Shown here piece after piece: positions 51,741 through 62,500 of a stretch of 64,000 nt of DNA. The notes under the pieces are model-generated. The model did no database searches and was not told where the DNA came from. It saw nothing but the letters and a program-made list of their open reading frames with translations. The position numbers and the translations under genes were made by a program. The stretch lies in NCBI RefSeq assembly GCF_014297365.1, contig NZ_JACOQD010000007.1:55222-119221 (forward strand). Reading direction: 5' to 3'. The DNA comes from Winogradskyella echinorum (GTDB taxonomy: Bacteria; Bacteroidota; Bacteroidia; Flavobacteriales; Flavobacteriaceae). How positions within the stretch are numbered: the stretch's first letter is position 1; every line of letters starts with the position of its first letter.

Positions 51741-51758
51741 TAATTCAGTAAATTTTCA

Positions 51759-53492
51759 ATGGAACACTTCGTAGTATCGGCTCGTAAATACAGACCACAA
51801 ACCTTTAAAGATGTTGTAGGGCAGCAGGCTATTACTAACACTTTATTAAATGCCATTGAAAATAATCACTTAGCTCAAGCCTTATTGTTTACAGGTCCTC
51901 GTGGTGTAGGTAAAACTACTTGTGCGCGTATTTTAGCTAAAATGATAAATAGTGATAGCAACACAAGTGAAGACGAAGATTTTGCCTTTAATATTTTTGA
52001 ACTCGATGCGGCATCTAATAACTCCGTAGATGATATTAGGAGTTTAACCGATCAGGTTAGGATTCCACCTCAAGTTGGTAAGTACAAAGTATATATTATT
52101 GATGAGGTCCATATGTTATCTCAGGCAGCATTTAATGCATTTCTTAAAACGCTAGAAGAGCCACCTAAACACTGTATATTTATTTTAGCAACTACTGAGA
52201 AGCATAAAATCATTCCAACGATTTTATCGCGTTGTCAGATTTTTGATTTTAAACGTATAACCGTTACTGATGCTAAAGAATATTTAAAATATATAGCAAA
52301 AGAACAAGATATTACCGCAGAAGATGATGCCCTTCATATTATAGCTCAAAAAGCAGATGGAGCTATGAGAGATGCACTATCTATATTTGATCGTGTAGTA
52401 AGTTTTTCTGGTAAAAATTTAACCAGACAAGCGGTTACTGAAAATTTAAATGTATTAGATTACGAAACTTATTTTACGAGTACCGATCTAATTTTAGAAA
52501 ACAAGATTCCGGATTTGTTGGTGCAATTCAACTCTATATTATCCAAAGGTTTTGATGGTCATCATTACATTGCAGGTTTAGCATCACATTTTAGAGATTT
52601 AATGGTTTGTAAAAACCAGGCAACTATTGAGTTGTTAGAAGTTGGTGAAGACACGAAACAAAAATATATAGAGCAATGCCTTAAAACATCGCATTCATTT
52701 TTAATGCAAGGCATACAAATGGCTAACGATTGTGATTTAAAATACAAAACAAGTAAAAACCAACGATTACTTGTAGAACTTACACTTATGCAACTTGCCT
52801 CTATCACTTTTGATGGAGAAAAAAAAAATAGTAAGCACTTCATAATTCCACCATCTTATTTTAAGGCAAAAGGCATTACTCCAATTCCTGTAAATAAACC
52901 AGTAGACATTACAAATACTGCTGAAAAAGCTACTGTTACCAAGATAACTAAGCAAAAAGAAGTCCTTACTGCCGAAAAAAATACAGTTGTTGCTGAGCCC
53001 GTAATTCCTAAAATATCAATTAATAAACCGAGTAAAGTTACTTCTGGTTTATCCTTAAAAAGTATAAGAGAGAAAAAAGAGCACCTTATCAGACAAATGG
53101 ATGTTATTATTGATGAGGACGACTTACCGAAAGAGCCTGTAACACAAGAAGCTTTAACCAAAGCTTGGAAAGCATATACAGCTAAAATGGATAAAAAAGG
53201 TGAGAAAATTATGGCTTCAATTTTACAAATGGACCAGCCAAAATTAGAAGGTACAACCATCCATTTAACCTATTCTAATAACACCAATAAAATTGAGTTA
53301 GAACGCGCAGAGTTTCCTCTAATGGCCTTTTTAAAGAAAACACTACTTAACTACGATTTAAAATTAAACATTACAGTTAACGAAGAAATTGCAAAGAAAT
53401 ACGCTTTTACTCCACAAGAGAAGTATGAAAAATTAAAGGAGAAAAACCCAAATATTGAGCTTCTCCGAAAAACATTTGGATTAGATATTTAA
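51759..53492 (+). CDS. dnaX: DNA polymerase III subunit gamma/tau
   Basis: 577 residues. Clamp-loader ATPase that loads the beta clamp and organises the replisome. AAA+ core: SARKYRPQTFKDVVGQQAI, LLFTGPRGVGKTTCARILAK (Walker A, about 42), YIIDEVHMLSQAAFNAFLKTLEEPP (Walker B, about 115), ILATTEKHKIIPTILSRCQIFDF (sensor 1 and SRC Arg finger). The four-Cys zinc module that usually follows Walker A in gamma/tau is missing, replaced by the acidic NSDSNTSEDEDFAFN. Residues about 375-450 are a Lys/Thr-rich linker and the last 120 residues a tau-like C-terminal domain. Confidence 0.95.
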   Translation: MEHFVVSARKYRPQTFKDVVGQQAITNTLLNAIENNHLAQALLFTGPRGVGKTTCARILAKMINSDSNTSEDEDFAFNIFELDAASNNSVDDIRSLTDQVRIPPQVGKYKVYIIDEVHMLSQAAFNAFLKTLEEPPKHCIFILATTEKHKIIPTILSRCQIFDFKRITVTDAKEYLKYIAKEQDITAEDDALHIIAQKADGAMRDALSIFDRVVSFSGKNLTRQAVTENLNVLDYETYFTSTDLILENKIPDLLVQFNSILSKGFDGHHYIAGLASHFRDLMVCKNQATIELLEVGEDTKQKYIEQCLKTSHSFLMQGIQMANDCDLKYKTSKNQRLLVELTLMQLASITFDGEKKNSKHFIIPPSYFKAKGITPIPVNKPVDITNTAEKATVTKITKQKEVLTAEKNTVVAEPVIPKISINKPSKVTSGLSLKSIREKKEHLIRQMDVIIDEDDLPKEPVTQEALTKAWKAYTAKMDKKGEKIMASILQMDQPKLEGTTIHLTYSNNTNKIELERAEFPLMAFLKKTLLNYDLKLNITVNEEIAKKYAFTPQEKYEKLKEKNPNIELLRKTFGLDI

Positions 53493-53496
53493 TATT

Positions 53497-54072
53497 ATGA
53501 GGAATATATTAGGACTTTTATTAATTCTTGTTATTGCTTTTACAAGTTGTGAGGGTAGAAAAACTCAAAACCAGGCTTTATCTGAAAGTATTGAAGAGTT
53601 TAATAAAAAAGTAACATTGCAAGTTGATGTATACGAACCAGAAACATATGTAGAACAAGAGGTTGATACACTTTTTAGTAATGGCTTCCATATAAAAATT
53701 AAAGCCTATACAGACATGACTAATAGTGTTTTATTCACAAAAATTAAAGACACTATTAACTATCAAACTTATTACAGACAGTTTAAAATTAATGTGCTTG
53801 TAGAGAAAGAAGGAAAAGTAATTTATAAGCAAGAGTTTAGTAAATCTAAGATGAATACAGAACTAGGTTACTTACCAAACCTAAATTCAGGTTCACCAAT
53901 TTATAATTTTTATAAGCATGCCGTTTTAAAATCTATACAAATAGATGAGGAATTAAGCACTGAAGATGCTGTGTTTATTGATATCGCTTATGCAATTCCT
54001 AACCAAGATTATATAGATTGGCAAAAACTAAAGATTGATAAAAGCGGGAAAGCAATTTTTACCTCAATATAA
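53497..54072 (+). CDS. Putative lipoprotein, unknown function
   Basis: 191 residues. The N-terminal lipoprotein signal (MRNILGLLLILVIAFTSCEG, Cys about 18) is followed by TLQVDVYEPETYVEQEVDTLFSNGFHIKIKAYTDMTNSVL and later FKINVLVEKEGKVIYKQEFSKSKMN, a beta-sandwich-like pattern seen in flavobacterial DUF-type lipoproteins. The gene starts 4 bases after dnaX and ends 7 bases before miaE, so it is probably cotranscribed with both. The link between these three functions is not obvious. Confidence 0.7.
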   Translation: MRNILGLLLILVIAFTSCEGRKTQNQALSESIEEFNKKVTLQVDVYEPETYVEQEVDTLFSNGFHIKIKAYTDMTNSVLFTKIKDTINYQTYYRQFKINVLVEKEGKVIYKQEFSKSKMNTELGYLPNLNSGSPIYNFYKHAVLKSIQIDEELSTEDAVFIDIAYAIPNQDYIDWQKLKIDKSGKAIFTSI

Positions 54073-54079
54073 TTAAAAT

Positions 54080-54664
54080 ATGATGCTAGGACTAAAACTA
54101 CCTACGGACCCAAGATGGGTAAATATTGTTGAAAAGAATATTGAAGATATACTAACAGACCACGCTTATTGTGAGCAAAAAGCTGCAAGTACTGCTATTT
54201 CTCTAATTGTGAGTTTTCCTGAGTACACTGAACTTGTACAAGAAATGATAGAACTCGCTAATGAGGAAATGAGCCATTTTAAAATGGTACACGATAAGAT
54301 TTTAGAACATGGATGGACGTTAGGTAGAGATCGTAAAGACGACTATGTTATTGCACTTATAAAGTTTTTTCCAAAAGGTGGAAGCAGAACTACACAATTG
54401 GTGCATCGCCTTTTATACGCAGCGCTTATTGAAGCCAGAAGCTGTGAACGTTTTAGACTACTTTCTGAGGAATTGGAAGACAAAAAATTAGCTAAATTTT
54501 ACCGTAAATTAATGATTAGCGAAGCAGGACATTACACTATGTTCTTAAACTTTGCAAGGCAATATGGTGAACGAAAAGAAGTAGATGAGAAATGGCAACA
54601 ACTACTAGATTATGAAGCTGAGATAATGAAAGATCTTGGCAATAAAGAGACCATACACGGATAA
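54080..54664 (+). CDS. miaE: tRNA-(ms2io6A37) hydroxylase MiaE
   Basis: 194 residues. A carboxylate-bridged di-iron monooxygenase that hydroxylates the isopentenyl side chain of ms2i6A37 in tRNA. Seen: MLGLKLPTDPRWVNIVEKNIEDILTDHAYCEQKAASTAISL (Glu ligand in YCEQKA, about 34), ELANEEMSHFKMVHDKILEHG (ExxH, about 65), AALIEARSCERFRLLSEEL (Glu, about 116) and MISEAGHYTMFLNFARQY (ExxH, about 148). The second Met (MLGLK) may be the true start. A bidirectional terminator follows. Confidence 0.92.
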   Translation: MMLGLKLPTDPRWVNIVEKNIEDILTDHAYCEQKAASTAISLIVSFPEYTELVQEMIELANEEMSHFKMVHDKILEHGWTLGRDRKDDYVIALIKFFPKGGSRTTQLVHRLLYAALIEARSCERFRLLSEELEDKKLAKFYRKLMISEAGHYTMFLNFARQYGERKEVDEKWQQLLDYEAEIMKDLGNKETIHG

Positions 54665-54666
54665 AA

Positions 54667-54692
54667 AAAGCCTCAACATTAGTTGAGGCTTT
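54667..54692. terminator. Bidirectional terminator between miaE and barrel gene
   Basis: AAAGCCTCAAC and GTTGAGGCTTT form an 11-bp perfect stem with a 4-base loop, with an A-run on the left and TAGTTTTAT on the right, placed between convergent genes. Confidence 0.8.
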
Positions 54693-54711
54693 AGTTTTAT
54701 AATTTTTTAGC

Positions 54712-55242
54712 TTAGATTTTTATTCCAAATCCGAATTGGATAACATGATTTTTCACCTTAATATCAGTTATATCCTCATCTAAGATGTTACTAAAACCAT
54801 AATGAACTCTGGCATCTACAAACAATTCGTCAGTAATCATATATTCTGCACCAGCAACACCAGAAAATACAAACGTGGCAAAGCCGTCACTATCTTTCCA
54901 TGTTTTTAAAGCTAATTGAGGTCCTGCGCCTAAAGTAAAACGTTCAGAAACTGAGAATCTTAACTGAACAGGCAGTTTTAAATAATCTGCTCTAATTGCC
55001 TCTTCTTTTCCACCTTCTGCAGACCATTGTAGTTCGGTTAACAAAGAAACCTCTTCAGAAAAACCATATTCTACAAAACCACCAAAAGCAAAACCATTTC
55101 GATGCTGATTGTCTATTGTTGGACTCGGGTCAAAATCTAGGTTAGACACATTAAGTGCTCCTCTTACTCCATACCTAACCTCTTGTGAAAGAGAAACCGT
55201 TGTAAAAGCAACTAAAAACAAAACAAATAAATATCTTTTCAT
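54712..55242 (-). CDS. Outer-membrane beta-barrel (PorT/porin-like) protein
   Basis: 176 residues from the ATG starting the signal peptide (MKRYLFVLFLVAFTTVSLSQ); a TTG three codons upstream is less likely. The mature region is a predicted eight-stranded barrel: EVRYGVRGALNVSNLDFDPSP at the N-terminus, SFAFGGFVEYGFSEEVSLLTELQWS-like strands, RFTLGAGPQLALK, and VFSGVAGAEYMITDELFVDARVHYG followed by KNHVIQFGFGIKI ending in an aromatic or hydrophobic residue region. It fits the outer membrane beta-barrel/PorT family common in Bacteroidota. The role is unknown; a structural or small-solute barrel is likely. Confidence 0.82.
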   Translation of the reverse strand: MKRYLFVLFLVAFTTVSLSQEVRYGVRGALNVSNLDFDPSPTIDNQHRNGFAFGGFVEYGFSEEVSLLTELQWSAEGGKEEAIRADYLKLPVQLRFSVSERFTLGAGPQLALKTWKDSDGFATFVFSGVAGAEYMITDELFVDARVHYGFSNILDEDITDIKVKNHVIQFGFGIKI

Positions 55243-55348
55243 AATTTTCAATTTGAGTTAGCGAAGATAATTGAAATTCTAAAATTCAAATGAATATATA
55301 GATTTTTATAGAGAAAAATTAGATAAATGGGTGTTTTTAATATTACAA

Positions 55349-56254
55349 TTATAAAACAACACTTGGTATAGTTTCATAATACATACTTTTTATAATACCA
55401 TCTGAGAGTCCTATTTTTGGAACATAAATATCTTTTGCACCACTCCATTTCATAGCAGAAAGATATATACGTGTCGCAGGAATAATAACATCCGCTCTAT
55501 CTTGATTAAGATTTAATTTAGTTATACGCTCTTCATAAGAATAATTTTGAAGCATTTTATAGTAACTTGTTAAATAAAAATATGTCAAAGGCTTACCGAT
55601 ATCTTTTCCAGAAATCTTAAATATTTTATTAATGTTACCACCAGAACCAATAAGGTCGACTTTATAATACTTTTTAGTATTTTCTTTTATCCAATGCTCC
55701 AATTCTAACCAAGTTGCATTTTTAACAATATCATTTAACAACCTTACAGTTCCTATTTTAAAGGACTTAGATTGAATTTTTTCTCCATTATGTATTATCG
55801 AAAATTCGGTACTTCCTCCACCAACATCAACATAAAGATATGTTTTATTTGGATCTATAAAATTATTTAAATCTGTTGCAGCAATTATTGTTGCCTCTTC
55901 TTCTCCATCAATAATATCTATATTGATTCCACAAGTTTCAAGAATTTTTTTAGAAAGAGGTGCACTATTATTTGCTTCGCGCATTGCTGAAGTTGCACAA
56001 GCTTTATAACGAACAACATTATGTGATTTTATGAGTAGGCTAAATGCCTTCATAGTATCTATCATTCGCTCTTGGTTATATTCTGATATTTCACCATTAA
56101 TAAATACATCTGCACCTAATCTAATTGGTACACGAACCAAGGAGTTTTTTTTAAACACTACTGGCTCATCATCTTGTTCTATAATGTTTGAAATTAATAA
56201 CCTCACAGCATTAGATCCAATATCTATAGCTGCATATTTCTGTATCTTCAGCAT
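55349..56254 (-). CDS. ppx: Ppx/GppA exopolyphosphatase family protein
   Basis: 301 residues, shorter than the two-domain E. coli enzymes but usual for the short Ppx/GppA type. ASKHA fold motifs: YAAIDIGSNAVRLLISNI (phosphate 1, about 8), ATSAMREANNSAPL, YLYVDVGGGSTEFSI (phosphate 2, about 139) and VDLIGSGGNINKI (adenosine-type loop). It degrades polyphosphate from the ends or hydrolyses pppGpp. It starts 1 base after the ppk1 stop, so it forms an operon with the kinase that makes polyphosphate. Confidence 0.9.
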   Translation of the reverse strand: MLKIQKYAAIDIGSNAVRLLISNIIEQDDEPVVFKKNSLVRVPIRLGADVFINGEISEYNQERMIDTMKAFSLLIKSHNVVRYKACATSAMREANNSAPLSKKILETCGINIDIIDGEEEATIIAATDLNNFIDPNKTYLYVDVGGGSTEFSIIHNGEKIQSKSFKIGTVRLLNDIVKNATWLELEHWIKENTKKYYKVDLIGSGGNINKIFKISGKDIGKPLTYFYLTSYYKMLQNYSYEERITKLNLNQDRADVIIPATRIYLSAMKWSGAKDIYVPKIGLSDGIIKSMYYETIPSVVL

Positions 56255-56255
56255 G

Positions 56256-58310
56256 TTATTCTTCTAAATTGTTTAAGTAATAATTATAAGTATCAAACTG
56301 AGCTCTTACTTTAGGTTTGTCATTTCTTCTATAGACATTATTCTGAGTTTCATTAATAATGCGTGCTTTTACATTATCATTCCAACATATATTATATAAA
56401 TGTTGTAATTCTAATTTAATATCTTCATCGTAAATAGGACAACTCACTTCTACTCTATTATCAATATTTCTAGTCATCCAATCTGCTGATGAAATATAAA
56501 TTTTTGGGTCATTATTATTGGCAAAGATATACAAACGTGTATGTTCTAGAAATTTATCTATAATACTTATAACTTCAATATTTTCGCTCATACCCTTTAC
56601 TCCTGGCACTAAACAACAAAGGCCTCTTACAATCATTTGAATTTTTACACCTGCTCTACTCGCTTCATATAATTTATCTATCATTTTATAGCTACTAATG
56701 CTATTCAATTTCAATTTTATATAGGCTGGTTTTCCTTTTTGCGCACTTTCAATTTCATTATCTATTAATGCAAACAGTTTCGATTTTGTATAATGCGGTG
56801 ATGTAATAATATGTTTGTATCTATAGATTTTATAATTAACCTCAAAGAAGTTAAACACTTTATTAATGTCTTTGAGAATTTTAGAATTGGCCGTCAGTAA
56901 CGTAAAATCTGTATAAATTTTTGCGGTAGATTCATTAAAATTCCCTGTACTTATAAAGCCATATCTTACTAGTTTTTGGTTTTCTTCACGTTCAATAACG
57001 CACATTTTACTATGCACTTTTAAACCTGTTACGCCAAATAACATAGTAATACCTTCATCTTGCATCTGCTCTGCGTAATTAATATTAGCTTCTTCATCAA
57101 AACGAGCTCTTAGCTCTATGGAAACAATAACTTTTTTACCATTCTTGGCTGCATTAATTAGCGAACTAGCAACATGAGATATTTGAGCTAACCTATAAAT
57201 AGTAATCTTAATCGTTCTTACTTTTGGATCTAAGGCTGCTTCTCTAAGAAATTTAACTATGTATGAAAATGTGTGATATGGTGTATATACCAAATAATCC
57301 TTCTTAGCAATTGTTTTAAAAATACTATTTTCTAAACTTAGCCCTTTTACTGATAATGGTTGAATTTTGTCGTAAAGTAAATCTGTTCTACCTAAACTTG
57401 GAAAGTTCATGTAATCTCTACGGTTATGATAACGACCACCAGGAATTATACTCTCTTTTTTATGTATAGACATGCGTTCTAAAAGAAAAGCTAAGGTGTC
57501 TTGATCAATATTTTTATCATATACAAATCGTACAGGATCTCCACTTTGTCTATCCTTAACACTTTCGGATAATTTATCTATAAAACTTTTACTTAAGTCA
57601 CTATCAAAATCTAATTCACCGTCTCTAGTAATTTTAATCATATGAGCACTAATGCTATCATAATTAAAAATGTTAAAGATATCATCTAAGCAATATCTTA
57701 GGATATCATCAATCATAATAATAGAACTTTTGTCGTCTTTGCTTGGTAAAACCACAAAGCGATCCATGGTTGATGATATTTCAATTAGAGCTACCTGTGA
57801 TTTCTCTTCAGCACTGGTCATTTTTACTGTTAAATAAGCTGAGATATCCATTAATTCTGGTAATGCAACATCTTCATTTAACATTATAACAACTAAAGCT
57901 GGACTTATTTCTTGATAAAAGTAATTCTTGATGAATTCATGCTGATCTTCGTCTATTTCTGTTTCATCAATTATATAAATGTTCTCATTTTCAAGTTCTT
58001 TATCTATTTCTTCAAGAATTTTTAAACTTTCTGTTTGTTGATCTATTACTATTTTTGTTATTTCCTCTAAAAGATCACCAGCCTTTATACCACCTAATTC
58101 ACTTTTGCCGCCTTTTCCAGCTTCGTAAATTCGTTTTACTGTGGCATATCTTACTTTAAAGAATTCATCTAAATTGTTCGAAAAAATTCCTAAAAAGCGT
58201 AAGCGCTCAATAAGAGGTACATCTTTATCAGCAGCTTCTTGTAGAACTCGAGCATTAAATTGCAACCAACTTAACTCCCTGTTTATATATATATTTTTGT
58301 CTTTTGTCAT
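56256..58310 (-). CDS. ppk1: Polyphosphate kinase 1
   Basis: 684 residues, typical length. Makes polyphosphate reversibly from ATP through a phosphohistidine. N domain: INRELSWLQFNARVLQEA; the H domain follows, then two phospholipase D-like halves. The conserved phospho-His is in LKVHSKMCVIEREENQKLVRYG (about 430), with the second catalytic His in LEHTRLYIFANNNDPKIYISSADWM (about 590). RFDEEANINYAEQM and ISTGNFNESTAKIYTDF also match. Its start overlaps the sixA-like stop by 1 base. The gene is followed directly by ppx. Confidence 0.95.
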   Translation of the reverse strand: MTKDKNIYINRELSWLQFNARVLQEAADKDVPLIERLRFLGIFSNNLDEFFKVRYATVKRIYEAGKGGKSELGGIKAGDLLEEITKIVIDQQTESLKILEEIDKELENENIYIIDETEIDEDQHEFIKNYFYQEISPALVVIMLNEDVALPELMDISAYLTVKMTSAEEKSQVALIEISSTMDRFVVLPSKDDKSSIIMIDDILRYCLDDIFNIFNYDSISAHMIKITRDGELDFDSDLSKSFIDKLSESVKDRQSGDPVRFVYDKNIDQDTLAFLLERMSIHKKESIIPGGRYHNRRDYMNFPSLGRTDLLYDKIQPLSVKGLSLENSIFKTIAKKDYLVYTPYHTFSYIVKFLREAALDPKVRTIKITIYRLAQISHVASSLINAAKNGKKVIVSIELRARFDEEANINYAEQMQDEGITMLFGVTGLKVHSKMCVIEREENQKLVRYGFISTGNFNESTAKIYTDFTLLTANSKILKDINKVFNFFEVNYKIYRYKHIITSPHYTKSKLFALIDNEIESAQKGKPAYIKLKLNSISSYKMIDKLYEASRAGVKIQMIVRGLCCLVPGVKGMSENIEVISIIDKFLEHTRLYIFANNNDPKIYISSADWMTRNIDNRVEVSCPIYDEDIKLELQHLYNICWNDNVKARIINETQNNVYRRNDKPKVRAQFDTYNYYLNNLEE

Positions 58311-58798
58311 TATTTTAATTCCTTTGGGGTAATTATGAATTCAGTAGTACCTTTTTCTAAATCTCTCCAGTTATCAATTTCAAAATTAATTTTCACCAAT
58401 CCACTAGTTGGAAGGTTATCTATATAAGTACTTCCAAATATATTAGAAATAGATGTGAAAGCATGATTATGTCCAAAAATCATAACATCATCATAATCAT
58501 TTGGTAATTTTTTAATAAAATCAATCACATTTTCACCTACAAAATCATATAAACATTCATCGACATTTATTGAATTTTGCGATATACCGAATAATCTTAC
58601 AAAAATTTTGCAAGTACTTAAGGCTCTATTTGCTGGACTAGAAAATATATTTTTCGGTATAAAATCATTGATTTTAACAAACTGATTTGCAACCAATTCG
58701 GCATCATTTTCACCTCTAGATTTTAATGGTCTTTCCCTATCAATAACATCATATTCCCATGATGATTTTCCGTGTCTTACGAGTATTATGGTCTTCAT
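58310..58798 (-). CDS. SixA-like histidine phosphatase
   Basis: 162 residues of the branch-2 histidine phosphatase superfamily. MKTIILVRHGKSSWEYDVIDRERPL carries the phospho-accepting RHG (about residue 9) and MIFGHNHAFTSISNIFGS the second His (GHNH, about 107). The short form and layout match SixA-type phosphohistidine phosphatases. It is the first gene of the sixA-ppk1-ppx unit. Because PPK1 uses a phosphohistidine, a regulatory link is tempting but is inference; such SixA-ppk1 pairs are common in flavobacteria. Confidence 0.85.
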   Translation of the reverse strand: MKTIILVRHGKSSWEYDVIDRERPLKSRGENDAELVANQFVKINDFIPKNIFSSPANRALSTCKIFVRLFGISQNSINVDECLYDFVGENVIDFIKKLPNDYDDVMIFGHNHAFTSISNIFGSTYIDNLPTSGLVKINFEIDNWRDLEKGTTEFIITPKELK

Positions 58799-59091
58799 AA
58801 AAAATCGATTAAATGCAATTTTTTCCGATAAAATGTTTCATATCTCCGTTTTAACGAGTATATTGCCGCTTAAACTTTAATGTTTGTTTAAAATTTTAGT
58901 TATGAGTTCTTTTGTTTGTGTAAAATTAATGTAAATGACCCCAAATCAAAAATATATTAATCCATACTATTAATCATTTATTGTAATTTTTACTTCCCTC
59001 TATTTTTATTACAAACATTAAATTAATTGATTTAGAAATTTTCTAAATCAATTTTTGAGTAGAATTATTTGTACTAATAATTTATCTAAAA
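58799..59091. other. Gene-free divergent intergenic region
   Basis: About 290 AT-rich bases between the divergent sixA-like and secreted-protein genes. No ORF, RNA gene or strong hairpin was found. It must hold promoters for both flanks, but no exact TAnnTTTG box at useful spacing could be assigned. Confidence 0.4.
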
Positions 59092-59544
59092 ATGAAAAAA
59101 ACTGTATTTGCAATTTTATTTGTATGCCTAAGCATGCAATTATTCTTTGGTCAAGAATACCTTAAATTAAACTTAAAAATAGATACTGATAAAACAGTAA
59201 ATGAAACTGAACATTTTTATCTAATGGAAATAATTAATAACGGTAATTCTACAGCAAAATTCAATATTAATATAGACAATACTGCATGTCAATATATTGA
59301 AAATAATAAGCAAGTTGATTTAATTCAATCTGTACTTAGCAAAAATAAAAGTCAAGTTAATAATCAATTTAGTATCAAGTCTGGTGAATCTATAGAATTT
59401 TATGTAAAAATTTCTAGACCTAAAGATATTAAACGCAATACTTGGAATTGTTCAGAAATAAAAGCCAAATCACTAACAGGAGAGTCATTAAGTAATTCTG
59501 TTATAATAAAATCATTAATTCCAGATCCAGAAAAATTTAATTAG
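59092..59544 (+). CDS. Small hypothetical exported protein
   Basis: 150 residues with a signal peptide (MKKTVFAILFVCLSMQLFFGQ). The mature part is predicted mainly beta-strand (LKLNLKIDTDKTVNETEHFYLMEIINNGNSTAKFNINIDN, then FSIKSGESIEFYVKISRPKDIKRNTWNCSEIKAKS), consistent with one immunoglobulin-like domain and two Cys. No family recognised. It lies 33 bases before the giant adhesin gene on the same strand and may be cotranscribed with it, as a small partner (inference). Confidence 0.65.
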   Translation: MKKTVFAILFVCLSMQLFFGQEYLKLNLKIDTDKTVNETEHFYLMEIINNGNSTAKFNINIDNTACQYIENNKQVDLIQSVLSKNKSQVNNQFSIKSGESIEFYVKISRPKDIKRNTWNCSEIKAKSLTGESLSNSVIIKSLIPDPEKFN

Positions 59545-59577
59545 TGTGAAGCTAATTGATAAACAAATTTGATTCTT

Positions 59578-62500
59578 ATGAATAAGTCTATTAATCATAA
59601 TAAAATAAAAAACATAATTTGCTTGTTTATGTTACTTTCTGGAATCTTTGCTTCTGCACAGGTTTTGGAAACTTTTGCTCCTAGATATAACGGAACTATA
59701 AATGGTGATGTTACTATGATTGCAAATAACATGCTATCCAGGACTGCAACTACCAATTATAACGGTAGTGATGGTAACCATAATTTTACTAATAATGTAT
59801 ATGTAGATATAGATGGTCTTTTTGATCAAAACAATGATAACATTGATGATACCTTTAACTCCAGTAGTGCTAATTTAAGCAATCCACAGTCTAATGTGTC
59901 TTGTCTTTCAATTGTTAGAGCTTATTTGTATTGGGTAGCTGCAGATAAAGAGCCAACAAGTAATATTAACTCTGAAAACCAACCAAATTGGAATTTTAAC
60001 GATGTAAAGTTAATGCTTCCAGGAGAAAGTAACTATACAACTTTAACTGCAGATCAGGTAATTTATAGAGGACGAAATGAAGCTTCACATATTAATAATG
60101 ATCCATATGTATGTGTAAAAGATATTACAAATCAAGTAACGAACTTAGCTGATCCATTTGGAAAATATCAAGTTGCAAATGTCGAAGCTAAAATAGGTTC
60201 CGTAATTGGACACGACGGAAATACAATTGGTACATCCGGTGGATGGCAAATTGTTTTTATTTATGAAAGCCCTAAACTTTCTACAAGAAATATTACGTTA
60301 TTTGATGGTTATGCTCATGTAACTAAGCATGTAAATAATTTTGACATTAATTTTAATGGTTTTAAAACAGTACCTGTTGGTAAAGTAAAGGCCAATATTA
60401 TTTTGGGTAGTTTAGAAGGTGATCAAGATTTAGATGGTGATCAATTACAAATAAGAAATACATCAAATGTTTTTGAATCAATTTCTGCACCTCAAAGATC
60501 TAGTGATAATTTTTTTAATAGCCGAATTACCGTTGGCAATTCAAATTTTACAGATAGAGCTCCCGCCAGTTTAAACACCTTAGGCTTTGATGCCGCTGTT
60601 TTTGAACTTAAAAATCCAGCTAATAGTATAATTGATAACAATCAAACTTCTGCTACGTTACGATTAACGTCAGATCAAGAAACCTATGGACTATATTTAC
60701 TGGGACTTTCAGTAGATGTATGGTCTCCAGATTTAGACCCTATAGAAATAGTTATGGACTCAGGTTCTAATCCTGCAAATGCTGGTGATTTACTTGGTTT
60801 TAGTTTTGAGGTAAGAAATAAAGGAAATGATGATGCCGTAAATTTATCAATTGCAACTACCCTTCCTCCACAAATTACAAACGTTATTCCAAATGGCTTA
60901 CCAACTGGAGTAACTTATTCTTTTAATTCAACTACAGGGGAATTAGTATATAACATTGCTGATAATTTAGTGAGTTCTAATAATCCACCGTTCTTTATAT
61001 ATTTTGATCTCGAAATTGCTGATGAATGTTATTTCCTAGAAGAAAATTGTGATTTGTCATTCGATTTACAATTTACTGCTACTTATAATGGTACTGAAAA
61101 TCCAGATTTACACACAAGTATTAGTTCTAGTAGTTTAAATGATTGCAATATCGGTAACAAACAGCCTTTAACAATTAATATTAATCAACCTATTGTTAAT
61201 TGGGCAACTGCTATCAATGAACTAGATAGAACTGTAGAATGTTCTGATACTGCCGCATTAGATGCCGCACAAAATTTAGAACCAGTAACTGATAAGTGTA
61301 ATTTTACAATAACAAAAACATCTAATGCTTTTGTGGCTGATAGTAGTTGCCCTGCAAATGGTACCTATACTAATTCATGGTCGTTTACAGATGAATGTGG
61401 TGAAACTAAAGAATTTGTTCAAACTATTACTGTTCAAGATACAACACCACCTTCAATTACAATTCCAGATGATTTAACCATTGAATGTTCAGAAGATGAA
61501 TCTAGCGCTAACACTGGAGAAGCAACTGCTTCAGATACTTGTAGTTCTGTAACTATTACACAATCTGATGCGGTAACTTTGGGGTCTTGTGGTAATACAA
61601 AAACTATAGTAAGAACATGGACTGCAACTGATGCTTGTGGTAATGTATCTTCCGGAAATCAAACTATTTATGTAGATGACAAAACAGCTCCTACAATTAC
61701 TATTCCTGCTGATGTTACTATTGAATGTTCAGAAAGTATTGATCCATCAAATACTGGTACAGCGACTTCAAAAGATACTTGTGGCAATATCACTTTATCT
61801 TATACTGATTCATCAGTAACAGGTTGTGGTGATTCTGCTACGATAACCAGAACTTGGACATCTGTTGATGAGTGTAACAATTCTATTTCTCAGGATCAGA
61901 TAATAACTATTATAGATACTACGGCGCCTTCATTTAACGAAAGTTTACCAGGAGATATTACGGTAACATCAGCTACTATACCAACAGCTGCCATATTAAC
62001 TGCTTCTGATGATTGTGATAATAACGTTAATGTAGTATTTACAGAAACAGAAAACGGTACTTACTGTGATGCATCTCATACTATAGAAAGAAATTGGTTT
62101 GCAGAAGATGAATGTGGTAATAATATTGAACACACTCAGATTATTACTGTTAACCATCCTGTTATAACTGCAAGTATTAATACCATAAACAATGTAAATT
62201 GTTTTGGTGAATCAACTGGCGGAATCTCAATAAACATTTCAGGTGGTGAGGCACCTTATTCTTATTTATGGAGTAACTCTTCAACAAGCCAAAACATAAC
62301 AAATGTTAGAGCTGGTTTTTATTCTGTTACTATAACTGACACTAAAGGATGTACAACTTCTATTGATGCTACAATAACAGAACCTTCAACTCCATTAAGT
62401 ATTTCTTTAACCAAAGTTGATGCAACTACAGCTCAAGGATGTTCTAATGGAGAAGCAACTGTAAGTGTTTCTGGAGGGACTGCACCTTATACCTATTTAT

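Noticed and set aside
52856..53260. Minus-strand open frame of 134 codons
   Set aside because: Antisense to the linker and C-terminal part of dnaX; low complexity linker often yields long shadow frames.
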